DNA of 64,000 nucleotides from Lotus japonicus (GCF_012489685.1 NC_080043.1:47569127-47633126), one strand, 5' to 3'; numbered from the stretch's first letter, positions 34,001 through 45,174 are shown. Program-made: numbers and translations. Notes: generated by a model from the letters alone, not told the origin.

Positions 34001-35021
34001 GAAAATCTAACCCGGCAGAAGTGATCTTGGGCATGTAAGGAAGAGGTTTAGAATCAGAAATGAAATATTCAGGATAGTTTTGCAAAAACCTCAAAACTAT
34101 CAGCCCAGAAAAGTCTACAGAAAAGCTATGGAAAAAGCGATCAGAGGTAAGGATTAGCGACTATACCTCGAAGCCTTGAAGCAGCAACTGATTGATCGAC
34201 GATCAAGCAAGTAATGAAGAAAAACTCTTCCTCCTTCTTCTTCTCTTGGCCGCGGGTTTGGGTGGGGAAAATGGGTAGTTTTTTGTGATTTTTCTTCCTT
34301 TCTTGGCTATATATAGAGGTTGGCAAAACGCGGGAAAATGAAAGTTTCGCGAATCTGATTTTTCCGGCGTCATTCTCCATGAATTCTAAGATATGTTTTG
34401 GCGAAAGAATTCCAAAACTAAAAAGAGGTCTCCTTGTATTTTTGCCGACTAATGCATAGTCGGTATAAAACTATTTTACCCGATAAGTTGCTTTTTGCAT
34501 CGGATGTCGGAATGGAAAACTTCCTTCTGAAGAAAGATTGAAATCATCAAGAGAAATGGGTGTACGCGTGTAGAATCTTCATTTGAAGTTCTGAATAGAA
34601 AAAGTCTTCATAGTCGGCTGATTCTAGGGTTTTGAAATATCAGGGTTTCGGTTTCGGCAAACTTCCGATGATTGGAATCGGACGTTCGTAGATCCTAGAG
34701 TTTCGCCTCGAAACGATTGCGATATATGGAAAAAGAGAAGTTCTAACATTTCTCTGAAGATTTTTGGAATTAACTTCCATCGTGCCTAAAAGTGAAAACT
34801 AGCTACATACTAGGGTTTCTGACCTAGGTTTAAGCGTATAACGATCGGGCTATAACTTTTATCGATCCTGGTACAATCCTTAGACTTTTCCTGAACTTTC
34901 TCCTTCATAAATTTATTTCATTTGGTAAACTCTTGTTCAGGATTCCCTTCACAATACATCAAACCTACTTGTGAATAAGAATTTATTCACTTGGTATAAA
35001 CTGAAAAACTTGGGCCTTACA
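31052..35021 (-). repeat. 5' LTR of the gag-only element
   Basis: Same length (3970) as the partner LTR and about 99% identical. TATA-like ctatatatag at about 34307-34316 (minus) and a minisatellite at about 32418-32708. Confidence 0.93.
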
Positions 35022-35026
35022 GCCTC

Positions 35027-37270
35027 TCTTCACCTTCCTCACCCTGTCCCTCATCAACTGTTGCACCATGGTCAGCGGCACCATCTCCAGCTGTCACGTT
35101 AACCTGTGAATTACTGCTCAGTCTTTTACAGTGCTCAAATACAAGTGATTTGGTCTCTAGAAATTGTGCACTTGTGCGACAAGCAAGTTTGCACAGGTTT
35201 CTACAACTTGCAAGTAATGCAGAATATCGACAGACTGTTAGTTGATCTCATTCATTAATTTCAGTTTCTCCAAAGCCCTCAATAGATTCCTTAGCATTAA
35301 TAGTCCACCTACCAAGAACAAGGGATTTAGGAATCTCAACCATGTCTATGTGCACCATCACAGAAACAATGTGATCACAAGGAAGGCCTACTTACTCCAT
35401 TCTCTCACAGCTGCACTTTAACTCACTAGTAGGTTCATAATAAGTAACTTGCCAATTCCTTCCAGTTGAGGGGTAATGCTTCACAAAGTAGATAACACAC
35501 ATTGCTGTTCTCTTGAACCCAAAAACCCTCCAAGTTGAATCCCTTTGAAGAATAGCCCTAAAACGAAGAAATATGTTACGCGTGTAGATCTTTGATGTCG
35601 ACCTCTCCAGTGCTTTTAGAGATGTCAACAACACTTGTTCCCCATGTGTTGAATTAAAGTCATTTTCAACCTCCTTGAACCTAAAGTAGGTCATGCACCT
35701 GTGAAAGTTCTTCAAGAAATTACACAAATTATTTTTATAATTCACATATCTACCGAGCTGAGCATGCAAGCCTTCAACTCGCGAGGTGGTCCTAAAACCA
35801 CCAAAAAACTAACCGCGCATGTATGCAGAAGCCCACATTTCCTTCTTCTCATACGTCTCCTTCACCTATGGTTCATCTTGAACTTCAAATTCTATCACCA
35901 TCTTTTCCCACCTATCTTCAAACCCAGCCACCTCATAGTCACCCAACATGCATCTTTTAAACATTTCTACGAATTTGGGCTTCTTCACATTCCTTCCTGC
36001 GTTCTCCAATAAATGCCACGCACACAACCTATGGTGGGCATCGGGAAATACTCTTCTAATCGCATTCCTCATGGACTTGCATCCATCAGTAATGACAGAT
36101 ACAGGAGCTTTGCCTTTCATTGCATCCACAAATTTTTCCAGCAGCCATACATAGGTTTCTTCTTTCTCATCAGATACAATTGCTGTGCCAAACACAATGG
36201 TCCTGTTATGATGGTTGACTCCAGACAATACCACAAGTGGGCAACTATATTTGTTTTTTCTATACGTAGCATCAAATGCTAACACATCACCAAAAACACC
36301 ATAGTCTCTACGACTTTGTCCATCGCACCAAAACAAGTTCAGCAACTTTCCTTCCTAAGACTTCTTATGGCTCCAGTACATGTCTGGATCTGTGCTTCGC
36401 AAAGTACGCAGATAGCCAAATGCACCTCTTGCATAAGGCAAATGGTTTCTCCTCTCCTTATCCAATACATTGTACATGTTCCGCTGATTAAAATTTACAT
36501 TCAGATACCCACCCGCTTCACCAGCAAATGATGCATAAACTTGGGGAGGTGAAATACCAACTCCAATCATGTTGTTCATATGGGAAACATCCATGTCGCA
36601 CATCTTCCTATGACCGGCTAGCAAACCTACATGCTTATCAGGGACAACCAAGTGACTATGGCCATCATCGAGATGTTTAACAACCCAACATTGACCATAT
36701 TCAGATTCATCAATATGGACCTTGCAGTGTGCTAAACATCCACACCTAATGTCCCTCCTAGGTTCACGCTTGCGAACTCCATCTTCCCCAAATCTATCTT
36801 CTCTGTGACCTTGTTTATGACAGACAAAATTCTGCTGCACAATTTCTCCCTTAAAGTTTTTCTTGACAACGCTCCGACGGGCAGAAAATCCATTAAAGCG
36901 AGCATACATATTGTAAAAATCGTAGGCAACATTGCGATTTAAAAACCTGTATTTCTTCATGTCTTCAAATGTTAAAGTGACGAAATTGATGTTACCCATA
37001 TCTTCAACACCATCTATGGGAATTGTACAAGTTTCTCCAATGGATTGCACAACATCTTCACCATCACAGAAGTCTTCAATTTCCTCACTACCAGAAGTCT
37101 CATTCTCGTCATCACTATCGGAATCCTCGTTCTCCTGAACAAAAATAACGAAACCATTCGTAATAAGGAACAAGGATAGCATCGTCAATAAGGTTTGAAA
37201 ACAATAATTACCAAACCTGCAAAAAATCTTCTACATTATCAATCTTTCTTTCTCCTTCCCCAGTGGCCAT
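35027..37270 (-). pseudogene. FAR1-related/MULE transposase gene, inactivated
   Basis: Exon 1 (37270-37217) encodes MATGEGERKIDNVEDFLQ; exon 2 starts at 37134. In order it encodes an acidic leader; a FAR1-type DNA-binding region (AYDFYNMYARFNGFSARRSV ... FVCHKQGHRE ... CGCLAHCKV); a MULE DDE domain with VLAFDATYRKNKY, VSVITDGCKSMRNAI and CAWHLLENA; and a SWIM zinc finger (KCSCERME ... GLPCDHI). Stops interrupt it at 36355-36357, 35866-35868 and 35809-35811 (all TAG) and 35392-35394 (TAA), with another TGA near 35263. The LTR element then separates its zinc-knuckle end (24394-24643). The enzyme would cut and join MULE ends; this copy cannot make a full protein. It converges with the Ulp1-like gene, as mudrA and mudrB do in MuDR. 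Confidence 0.9.
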
Positions 37271-37714
37271 CTTTGAAGAGTTGAATAATCGCCGGAGTGC
37301 TGCCGGAGCGATCTACAAACAGTAAATCACAAACATCAGTTATGTGTATTCGAATTGAACTAAGAGCATCTCAACATAAAAATTTGAATTGGGGGTTTTC
37401 AGATCTATAAACACGACAAACGAAAAATCGTGATTTCGAAGGATACCTTTGTTTTCGCTGCTATGGGTTACGGGGTTCGTGGGTTGGATCTGCCGGAGGA
37501 GGCTGGTGGGGGTACAACCAGAGCTAAGGAGCTAAGGGTAAAGATGAATGTCCTTCTTCTTGAAATGTGAAATTAATTCCAGCTGAGAATATATACTGGT
37601 AATTAGTGCGGAATCATGATTAGCAATTAATGGAATAATTAAAACTTTAACTAAAAATATTTACTTTTAATTTTTTTTATTTTTTTTAACCGGAAGGGTG
37701 ATGGTAGGTAAAAA
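37271..37714. other. Upstream region of the transposase gene
   Basis: Subterminal MULE DNA, probably promoter and 5' UTR (minus strand). An AT-rich tract lies at 37640-37690. No coding content seen. Confidence 0.45.
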
Positions 37715-37755
37715 ACAGGGCTCCAAAATTAGAGCCCGAAAAGATGGGATCCATG
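37715..37755 (-). repeat. Putative right terminal inverted repeat
   Basis: The complement of this stretch matches 7569-7608 at about 36 of 41 positions, sharing TTTTCGGGCTC and AATTTTGGAGCCCTGT. It lies outside the start of the transposase gene, where a MULE end is expected. Confidence 0.55.
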
Positions 37756-37966
37756 GTAGCGGGACCCATCTTGTTAAATTAAATAATAAACAACAATAAA
37801 ACTCACGGAAGGTGAGTGCAATTTGACCTGAGATTTTTTTTCCTATCTAACATAAGAGCCATAACACCTTTTAGACCAAGAATTTTTTGTGAAAGCATTT
37901 CAAGACATATAAATAAAATTATCAGTGATAAGCCTATTGGGCACAAAGACACTCTAGTGTTTCTCA

Positions 37967-39818
37967 TGTAGCACAACTGGCCAACCCGAATTTGTTTCAG
38001 ACCCGAAAAAAAAATATTTTAGTATTCTAGTATTTTGGTAATTTTATTTATTTTCCGTAAGGATCTTATTTATTTACAATTAGAATTTTTTATCTTTAAT
38101 TAGAATCTTTTAGGATCCTATTTATTTGTTGTTAGGATTTTTATTTTCAATTAGGATATTTTACCTTCAATTAGGGTTTTTTAGGATCTTATTTATTTTT
38201 TGTTAGGATTTTCTTTCTTTTCATATTTAAGTAATTGTAAGGTATTGCCAATAATCAGGTTATGAATTATAATAAAACTTGAGATTTTTCTTTTTTTGGT
38301 GGATTCTAGAGTTTATCTCTTTTTCTGGTGGATTCCAGAGTTTATCCTTAGGGTTAGCTCTTGCTAATCCTTATCGCGCTTTCGACTATATCATGTGGCA
38401 TTAGAGCAGGCTTTGTCATGTCTCTTTCCGTAGCTTGAATAATCATGGGAGATCAACCAGCGACCAGGGAGGGTTTTACCACGGCCCTAACTAACTGTTT
38501 TGACGCAACAAATGGTGACGTTCACGACGGCTATAACGGCGTAGATCAACAACACCAACAACATGAACCAGCGCATAGACATGGGAGGAGAACAACATAG
38601 GCGTAGAGTCAACAACAATCGTGCCATTGTTACGCAAGTTCCAGTTCTTCTCAGGACCCTCCTGTCATCACACTAGATTCTGCAAAACCCGCAGTAGGTG
38701 CAGATGATATAAGGTTGTCAACAAATGTTGATTCCTTTGCTCCTATAACGGGCTCATCATCTCTTGAATCCACTTTAAGTGTGGTCTCTAGTGACTTAGA
38801 TGTTACGGTGATTGAGTCTCAATTAAGGGCTCAAGTGGTTGATTTGATGTCATCTACCAAGTCTATTGAAACTGCAACAACATCTACTATGTTGTGCGAT
38901 TCAGCACATATTCCCAACCTCACAGTGGATTTCTTTTCAATGGACGATTCAAACCCTGCATCTGAGGATTCCTCAAGGAAAAATTTGCATGAGTGGATTA
39001 CGTTTGCAAATAAGCCAAGGGTCAACCTGGGTACTAAGGAAACAACAGAAGCTAAGTTGGAACCATCACCTCAAGAATTTTCATCCACAATACCTATACA
39101 GAAGGATTCATTTCATAAAATCTTTATAGTGAACTCTGAATCAATTTTTCACTCAAATGACTCAGTTTCTAAAACTACACACCAAGTGTTGGTCAAAAAG
39201 CATGAGCAAGTGTATGCGAGTCTAACAACTGAGCCCCATGAATTCGTTTTGGCTAAATATGGGCAGCTCGTTGCTAGATTTCATGTATTTGACCTTGGCA
39301 TTCTTGATGATAGTGTTTATGTGGTAGCTCTCCTAGATTCCATGAATATTTCCAATACTTTTAATGTGGCTGATATCCATGAGTATCAGGCAGAAGGAGT
39401 CTTTATCAAGATGAGAACTTGGGGTCGAGTTCTTCAGAGGTGGAAGAGTATGATGTAGCACGGCTGGCCCATCCAAATCCGTTTCAGACCTGAAATCAAC
39501 AATATCTTAGTATATTTTAGTATTATAGTATTTTAGTAATTTTATTTATTTTCGGCATGGATCTTATTTATTTTCAATTAGTATCTTTTATCTTCAATTA
39601 GATATTTTAAGATCTTATTTATTTTTTGTTAGGATTTTCTTTCTTTTCCTATTTAAGCATTTGTATGGCATAGCCAATAATAAGTTTATGAATTATAATA
39701 AAACTTTTGAGAGTTTTCTTTTTATGGTGGATTCCATAGTTTATCTCTTTTTCTGGTGGATTCCAGAGTTTATTCTTAAGGTTAGCGCTTGCTAATCTTT
39801 ATCACACTTCCGACTGCA
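37967..39818 (+). mobile_element. Small non-autonomous LTR element (about 1.85 kb)
   Basis: Two direct repeats, 37967-38393 and 39454-39818, both start TGTAGCAC and share ggtggattccagagtttat near their ends. The left repeat is followed by TGGCATTAGAGC (38396-38407), a two-mismatch version of the initiator-Met tRNA priming site. The interior holds one long frame (38715-39458) but no gag, protease or polymerase motif. The repeats differ considerably, so the insertion is old. No clean 5-bp TSD is visible; flanks read ctagtgtttctca and ttagtttctcc. Confidence 0.75.
38715..39458 (+). CDS. Unidentified open frame inside the small LTR element
   Basis: 247 codons uninterrupted, serine/threonine- and valine-rich in the first half (ITGSSSLESTLSVVSSDLDV). 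The second half is more globular (HEFVLAKYGQLVARFHVFDL, then GILDDSVYVVALLD). I recognise no domain. It ends three bases before the right LTR region. It may be the remains of a spacer frame of the parent retroelement. Protein status is uncertain. Confidence 0.35.
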   Translation: MSTNVDSFAPITGSSSLESTLSVVSSDLDVTVIESQLRAQVVDLMSSTKSIETATTSTMLCDSAHIPNLTVDFFSMDDSNPASEDSSRKNLHEWITFANKPRVNLGTKETTEAKLEPSPQEFSSTIPIQKDSFHKIFIVNSESIFHSNDSVSKTTHQVLVKKHEQVYASLTTEPHEFVLAKYGQLVARFHVFDLGILDDSVYVVALLDSMNISNTFNVADIHEYQAEGVFIKMRTWGRVLQRWKSMM

Positions 39819-40061
39819 TTAGTTTCTCCACAATATCAGGTGAAATAAATTTATGCCTATTTATCATTGTTTTTGTCACGAACTTAAAGATAACAGCATT
39901 ACACAAATTAATAGCTTAAAAGACTAGTATGAGATGAATTCTTAATTTTGCAAATAAGAACACTAAGGATTTGATTAATAAGAGCTGATGAAACATCCTC
40001 ATTCAAGATTTGGAGGAAAAAATGAAGAACTTGGTGACAAACAATATTCCATAACTTCTAA
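39819..40061. other. AT-rich spacer
   Basis: No feature seen between the small LTR element and the frame at 40062. Confidence 0.4.
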
Positions 40062-40490
40062 TCAAAGAGAGCAGAACTTTAGTAAGAGAGATAAAGTCAT
40101 TTCCATCTCTTCCTTAGAGAAAACCCCATTAAGATAATGGCAATGCTCAGCAGATACTACTCTATCATTCACCATATAAGTAGCTTCAGCTATTCCAACA
40201 GGACTATATATAGAGAACAAGTTTTGGAAATAACTAGTCGGAACACGCATTTTCAATATCCTCCTCCTCTTCAAACAAAACCCTCTCATCAGTTTTAATC
40301 TTATACATCCAGTTTCTCTGATTTCACTAAGATGCCTTCCTATGGAAGAACCATGTATTTCTATATCCATGATTAATCCAAGAAGCTCTGGACATTTGAC
40401 ATTACCAAATCTCCTCATGCTCCAGAAGTTAGTCAAGATTTTTCTATATTCCAAGAATATATCAACCACTATATCTTCAATCTGATCCTG
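40062..40490 (-). CDS. Unidentified gene fragment or exon
   Basis: A minus-strand frame of about 140 codons with protein-like composition: DQIEDIVVDIFLEYRKILTN, then GNVKCPELLGLIMDIEIHGS, and a basic LKLMRGFCLKRRRILK. The preceding bases (caacagcag) resemble a splice acceptor, so it may be a last exon whose upstream exons are lost or not recognised. It has no hydrophobic segment and no motif I can name. It lies just downstream of the HIPP gene on the same strand but is not part of it. Confidence 0.3.
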   Translation of the reverse strand, partial: QDQIEDIVVDIFLEYRKILTNFWSMRRFGNVKCPELLGLIMDIEIHGSSIGRHLSEIRETGCIRLKLMRGFCLKRRRILKMRVPTSYFQNLFSIYSPVGIAEATYMVNDRVVSAEHCHYLNGVFSKEEMEMTLSLLLKFCSL

Positions 40491-40682
40491 CTGTTGCAAT
40501 ACAAGCAATTAATCACTCTAGAAAAATGCAAGACTAGTACTTCAGTTCTCAAGACCCAAGAAAAGAGTTCATTCATCCAATTAGTTCATGCAAGCGACAA
40601 CAAATTCTTAAAGTTGGAAAATAATTTTATAAACACAATTCATCCTCCCTCTCATCGCTGAAAATTTGAATTGCCACTACAA

Positions 40683-43600
40683 CTACATAACACAACACGA
40701 ATTCGGATTCTCATCACTGAAAAGTTGTGGTGCATAGACATAGTGAATTATATAAGGAACATTCTCCTTTATCTTAATCTCCTCTTGTGTTTCCCTCTGA
40801 TGAATTTCTATTACTTTGAATGTTTCACCAGAAGACTTGCCAATTCCTTTTTCTTTAGTTGATTCACCTGCAGATTTGTCATTATCTTTTTTCTTGGTTG
40901 ATTCAGTACCAGACTTGCTTTTATCCTTATCTTTGGTAGATTCGGAAGACTTTCCTTCTTCTTTGCCCTTGTCTTTCTTTTCCTCCTTTTTGGTCTCTTC
41001 CTTAATGGAAATAACCTCTGCTTTTTTATTCACTTTTTTTCTCAAAAATGATGTCAATTTCTCTGCTTCAATGGTGCCTTCAACTGTCACACTTTGAGCT
41101 TTCTTGTCGGTTTTCACATTGAAAATACCTGTAATAATTTCATCATATATATCATCAAAGTCCTTGCATTTTAAATGGAATTTTTCATATATACAGAAAT
41201 TCTTCCATTACAGTCCTTGAGTACTTACCTTTGTGCTTTATTAATCTACCTTTCAGGTCAGTCTCACATTTGTCACAATGCATGTCAACCTTCACCGTGA
41301 TAGTGCGGATAATTGGCTTTAAATCACACAAGGAAAAATTTAGTTATAAATAGTCCCAAATTTTATACAAATGTGTAAAGTGTAGTGTAGATTCAATAAG
41401 TCTACGAATAATGTTACTTTCACACCTCTAAGAGAGGTGGAATGAGGAGGAATAATGTTTGGTTCACACCTCAAAGTAGAGGTTGAAAGAAGTGGATGAT
41501 GAGACACATAGGAAGAAAAGAGAGAGAAAGTAAAGATGTGATAGATGATTTGATTGATAAAGAAGAGAAAAATAGATAGAAAATAAATGTGGAAAAGAGG
41601 TGAGAAGTGTGTATGTATCATAACTCAATGAGGAGCGAGATAATTAAGAAGAAAAGAAAAAGTAAGAGAGAGAGAGAGAAAGTATGTGATGTATTAATGT
41701 GATAGAAGATGAAATGAGAGATAAAAATAAAAAATTAGAAATCGGAGCAGATTTGTGAAGAAAAGGGGAGAAGAAAAAATAAGTGCAATGACATAGATTA
41801 TAAATTTAAGACTACTTTAGGGGTAAATTTGTCAAATGTGGGTGATGCAGTCATACATCATTTGAAAGGGTGACGTACCCTAGCCTTTGCCAGGTGAAAA
41901 TAAAGTGTTTAGAAAATGAGGTGTGTACATATCATTATTGGTTTTTTTTGTCACTTATATCAATATAACAACTTAATTTTTAAAAATACCTTTTGCTAAC
42001 TAAATTCAAATGATTATCTTACAATTTTATTCTAAAGTGAACAAAAAGTTTATAAGAATGTTCAGGGATTTTATTGTGTTTTTCTTGAGAGCCCGCTCTC
42101 ATGTCCTTTTGATAAATATAATCTTTTACTTTCTAAAAAAAAAATTAAAAAAGTGAAGTAATTCAACTTCATAAATATTGTGACTTTCAAAAAAAAAAAA
42201 CTTCATAAACATTGTGAATGACTGAATGGCATAAATCTAATCAGAGTATTCTTTGTAACCTTCTAGATACTTTCCTTTAGAATAGTCACCATACAGCTTA
42301 GTCACGACACAACTAATTTTTCAATGTTATGAATGCGACATGAATCAATTTGTAACCAGTAAAGTCTGATTATATAAATTATTTAGCCCCTACGTGTATA
42401 CTATGTAATAAGACTTTTCGAATGAAGTCTTGTTCCGATAAGGAAATCAGAGGGGATCGGAAGCATAAAAGACTAAGAACGTATGGAGTATTATTTCAAG
42501 GGGTAGAAGATGGGATACATTGAAGAACGGAAGCCTCCCTTTTATAGTGGGTCGAGCTCCAAACCCTAGCTGAAGCTATTATTACAATGTCGGTTGACTT
42601 GTGTACCAATCACGCCCATCAAGGAAGCGCAATCATTACACGGTCGGCTAACTCCGTGACAGGTGGCGTTGGTCAAAAGAAGTCTCCACCGTTGATCAGG
42701 CACTCAATCGACAGTCGTCTTACTTCCTTGCAGACGATCGGATGTCTTCGTGATGGAGTGGGCCTTTACCTTAGTCTTCTAGTCTATATGCCCAAACTTT
42801 ATTTGCCCAGTCCAATCCTAAGAGGACAACGTAGTCTTCCATTAGGGACCTAACCATCCAGCACAAAGTCCATGACGGTCCACAACCCCCCAAGGCTTGT
42901 GGTTAAATGCTTTAGCCGCAAAGCCTTAAGAGAGTTTGTGTGCGCCACTGCGCCACAGTTAAACGTCCCTTTGTCTCTTCCGTCATGTATTTCTCTTCCC
43001 CTCTATCCGCTTGTTTCTTCACTTGGTGCGTCGGGTGAGTGTTCATGTCATAGTTTTTATTTTTCAAGTCACGTTGTCTCCTTCCACACTGCGCGTCCTC
43101 TTGCGGATTGAACTTTTCGTGGTCCTCTCTGATGTCCGCTTCAGAGGTCAGCTACCTCCCTCCACAATCTGCCTTCTCTCTCCTAGTGCATGCAAGGTAA
43201 TGTTAGTCCTGGTTGGTCTTCTCTATCCTCATTCAGCGCTTCAACGGTCGACTAACTCCCCCCACGGTCTACCTTATCTCTCCTAATTCATGTGCTTCGC
43301 CGGTCAGCTACCTCCCCCATGGTGGTCTTCTCTCTCCTAATTCATGTGCTTCGTCGCTCGGCTACCTCCCCCCATAGTCGGTGTTCTCTCTCCTAGTGTG
43401 TGTGTGTAAAGGTAATGTTGGTCATGGTTGCTCTTCTCTCTCCTAATTCACACGCTTCAACAATCGGCTAACTCCCTAACAAGTGGCGTTGGTCAAGGAA
43501 AATTTCGACCCTTGACCAGGCACGCAATCGACGATCGTCTTGCTTCCTTGTAGCTAGACAGTCGGATGTCTTCGTCATGGAGTGAGTCTTTACCTTAGTC

Positions 43601-45174
43601 TTCTAGTCTGTATGCCCAGATTTCATCTGTCCAGCCCACTCCTAAGAGGACAACCTAGTCTTCCGTTAGGGACCTAACCATCCAGTCCAAAGTTCATGAC
43701 AAGTCTTTTTTTGGAAGAACAAATAAAGTCAATGACAACATCTTTACAAATTACACTAGCATTATCCAATAATTTGAGGCCGCATATTTAAAAGGAGTTT
43801 ACATTTTTTATTTTAAATAAATTAAAAGTTTATGTTAGGTTGTGACAACCTATCATTAAATGTTTAGGTAAAGAATTTTACATTAAGAGTGCACATCCAT
43901 TAAATTTTAATATATGATTAAAAGTTGCGATCTAAAATTTTGGGAGAGAATAACAATCGCAAAGCACTTTTTTTTAAGTAGCAACTAGCATGTTGTCACT
44001 TCAAAAAAAAAATTGGGTATTAGAATAAGTTATTTTCCCCGTTCTCATAGTTTCCATCATCTATTTAAATGAGCTCTTAATTTATCCGGATTATGAAGAA
44101 AGAATAACTTACATCTTTGGTTTCCTTTGGCTTTTTGTCATCCTTAGTAGTAACCTCCTTAGGCTTCACTTTTGGCGATATTAGTTCAACTTTTTTGTTG
44201 CTCTTCTTCTCTATAAGCTTCAAGATTTTTAGAGGGTCTATTTTTCCTTTTGCCTTGATTTCTCCTTTCTCAATGTCCATATCCACAGTCTGTACCCCTG
44301 CAAACATTACATATACATGTATTAATTCCATTTATAAATGAAAAAAGTCATAAATGGTCACTGATGGATAAATAAAATCATAATTTTTTGGTTACAAGAG
44401 GAAGTCTAAAATCATGAATCTAAAGAAACCCATAAATCACATAAAAAAGATTAATTAAAATAACATTTTTTTGAAAGATAATTAAAATAACATTTAGTTA
44501 CTCTTTTGGTCAATATTTAGTTTAGAAATGTCTGATTTTGGTTCTTATGGTTTTGATTGTGAAAATTAAAATTCCTCTGCTTTTTTTAAAGAAGAAATGA
44601 AATTCCTCTGCTTTTAAAATTAAAGAAATTTAGTCCATATGTTAACTCTTCATCCAATAGCTAATAAAAAAATTGACAAATATCACAAATTTTTAATGTT
44701 GAAAGTGACAAATCGTCTTCAACAAAAAAAAAAAGTGACAAATCGTCATAAATTTTCACTTACATAAAAAAAAAAAGACCCATATAAATTTTTTTCATTA
44801 ATCATTAATTTTTGGACCAAATTTGTTCAATTTTGAAAGTAAATAGACTTAATTTGAGCAAATTTTTGAAACCATACAAACCAAAATCGTGCATTCTGGA
44901 AACAATAGAGACCAAAAATGTAATTAATTAAGCCTCAAAATAAGTTCATACCTTGAGTAGTCATGAGATGCTTCTTGATCTTGTTCCCACATTCCTGACA
45001 ATGCAGGTTAACTTTGTAAATAGCAGTGATAACTTCATTGTCATCTTTCTTCTTTTCTTCCTTTCCTTCATCTTTCTTCTTTTCTTCTTTTCCTTCATCT
45101 TTTTTCTTTTCTTCCTTTCCTTCCTTTTTATCTTTTCCCTTCTCATCTTTCTTTTCTTCTTTCCCGTCTGCCAT
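40683..45174 (-). CDS. Heavy-metal-associated isoprenylated plant protein (HIPP) with two HMA domains
   Basis: Four exons on the minus strand: 45174-44952, 44297-44113, 41316-41229 and 41128-40683. All have GT-AG borders and consistent phases (1, 0, 1), giving 313 residues. It opens with a Lys/Glu-rich tract (about residues 4-50). HMA domain 1 follows (YKVNLHCQECGNKIKKHL), then a Lys-rich linker, then HMA domain 2 (ITVKVDMHCDKCETDLKGRL). Both keep the metal-binding C-x-x-C. A second Lys/Glu/Ser-rich region leads to the C-terminal CCVM, a CaaX box for isoprenylation. HIPPs bind metal ions and associate with membranes, and act in metal homeostasis and stress. The split of each HMA after its helix 1 is shared by both domains, suggesting internal duplication. 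Intron 2 (about 2.8 kb) contains repeats. No damage seen. Confidence 0.93.
41340..41830. repeat. Possible MITE-like or purine-rich repeat in HIPP intron 2
   Basis: Strongly purine-biased on the plus strand with two imperfect copies of ttcacacctctaagagaggt / ttcacacctcaaagtagaggt near 41419 and 41462. No clear terminal repeats. Confidence 0.3.
42404..43701 (-). repeat. Possible solo LTR with an internal direct repeat, in HIPP intron 2
   Basis: Bases 42645-42876 and 43465-43700 are similar direct copies, both running from cggctaactcc to catgac. Between them is a degenerate series built on tctctcctaattcatgtgct. On the minus strand ctataaaaggg lies near 42540, as expected for an LTR promoter. 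The proposed ends are TG/CA, but the flanks show no TSD, so the element type is uncertain. Confidence 0.4.

Larger units (their letters stand above)
24644..35021 (-). mobile_element. Non-autonomous Ty3/gypsy (Tekay/Del-like) LTR element with gag only
   Basis: 10,378 bases with two LTRs of 3970 bases each, flanked by GCCTC at 24639-24643 and 35022-35026. The minus-strand primer-binding site is TGGTATCAGAGC (initiator-Met tRNA type) at 31048-31037. A polypurine tract lies next to the other LTR. The 2438-bp interior holds a damaged gag and no protease, reverse transcriptase, RNase H or integrase. By eye the LTRs differ at roughly 35-45 positions (about 1%), so insertion was recent. It would need proteins from an autonomous relative to move. 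It is inserted in the last coding part of the MULE transposase gene, in the same orientation. Confidence 0.93.
7569..37755. mobile_element. Putative large Mutator-like element carrying transposase, Ulp1-like, B3 and viroplasmin genes
   Basis: The ends are proposed from an inverted match of about 36 of 41 positions between 7569-7608 and the complement of 37715-37755. The right end lies about 450 bases upstream of a FAR1/MULE-type transposase gene (minus), which converges on an Ulp1-like gene (plus). Plant MULEs that carry Ulp1-like protease genes are known (Kaonashi/KI-MULE and CUMULE types), which supports those two genes being one element. That the three B3 genes and the viroplasmin-domain gene belong to it is inference from their position between the same termini. 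Removing the two later LTR insertions with their TSDs leaves about 15.0 kb. I found no convincing 9-bp TSD, so the borders are uncertain. Confidence 0.45.

Noticed and set aside
35392..35400. gtaagtagg at a stop codon in the transposase as a splice donor
   Set aside because: The next coding motif (GLPCDHI) follows directly in the same frame, leaving no room for an intron, so the TAA is better read as a mutation.
7560..37780. A 9-bp target-site duplication around the putative MULE
   Set aside because: I compared the flanks and found only a shared gttaa (left 7564-7568, right 37773-37777), which is not enough; borders may be off by some bases or the TSD has decayed.
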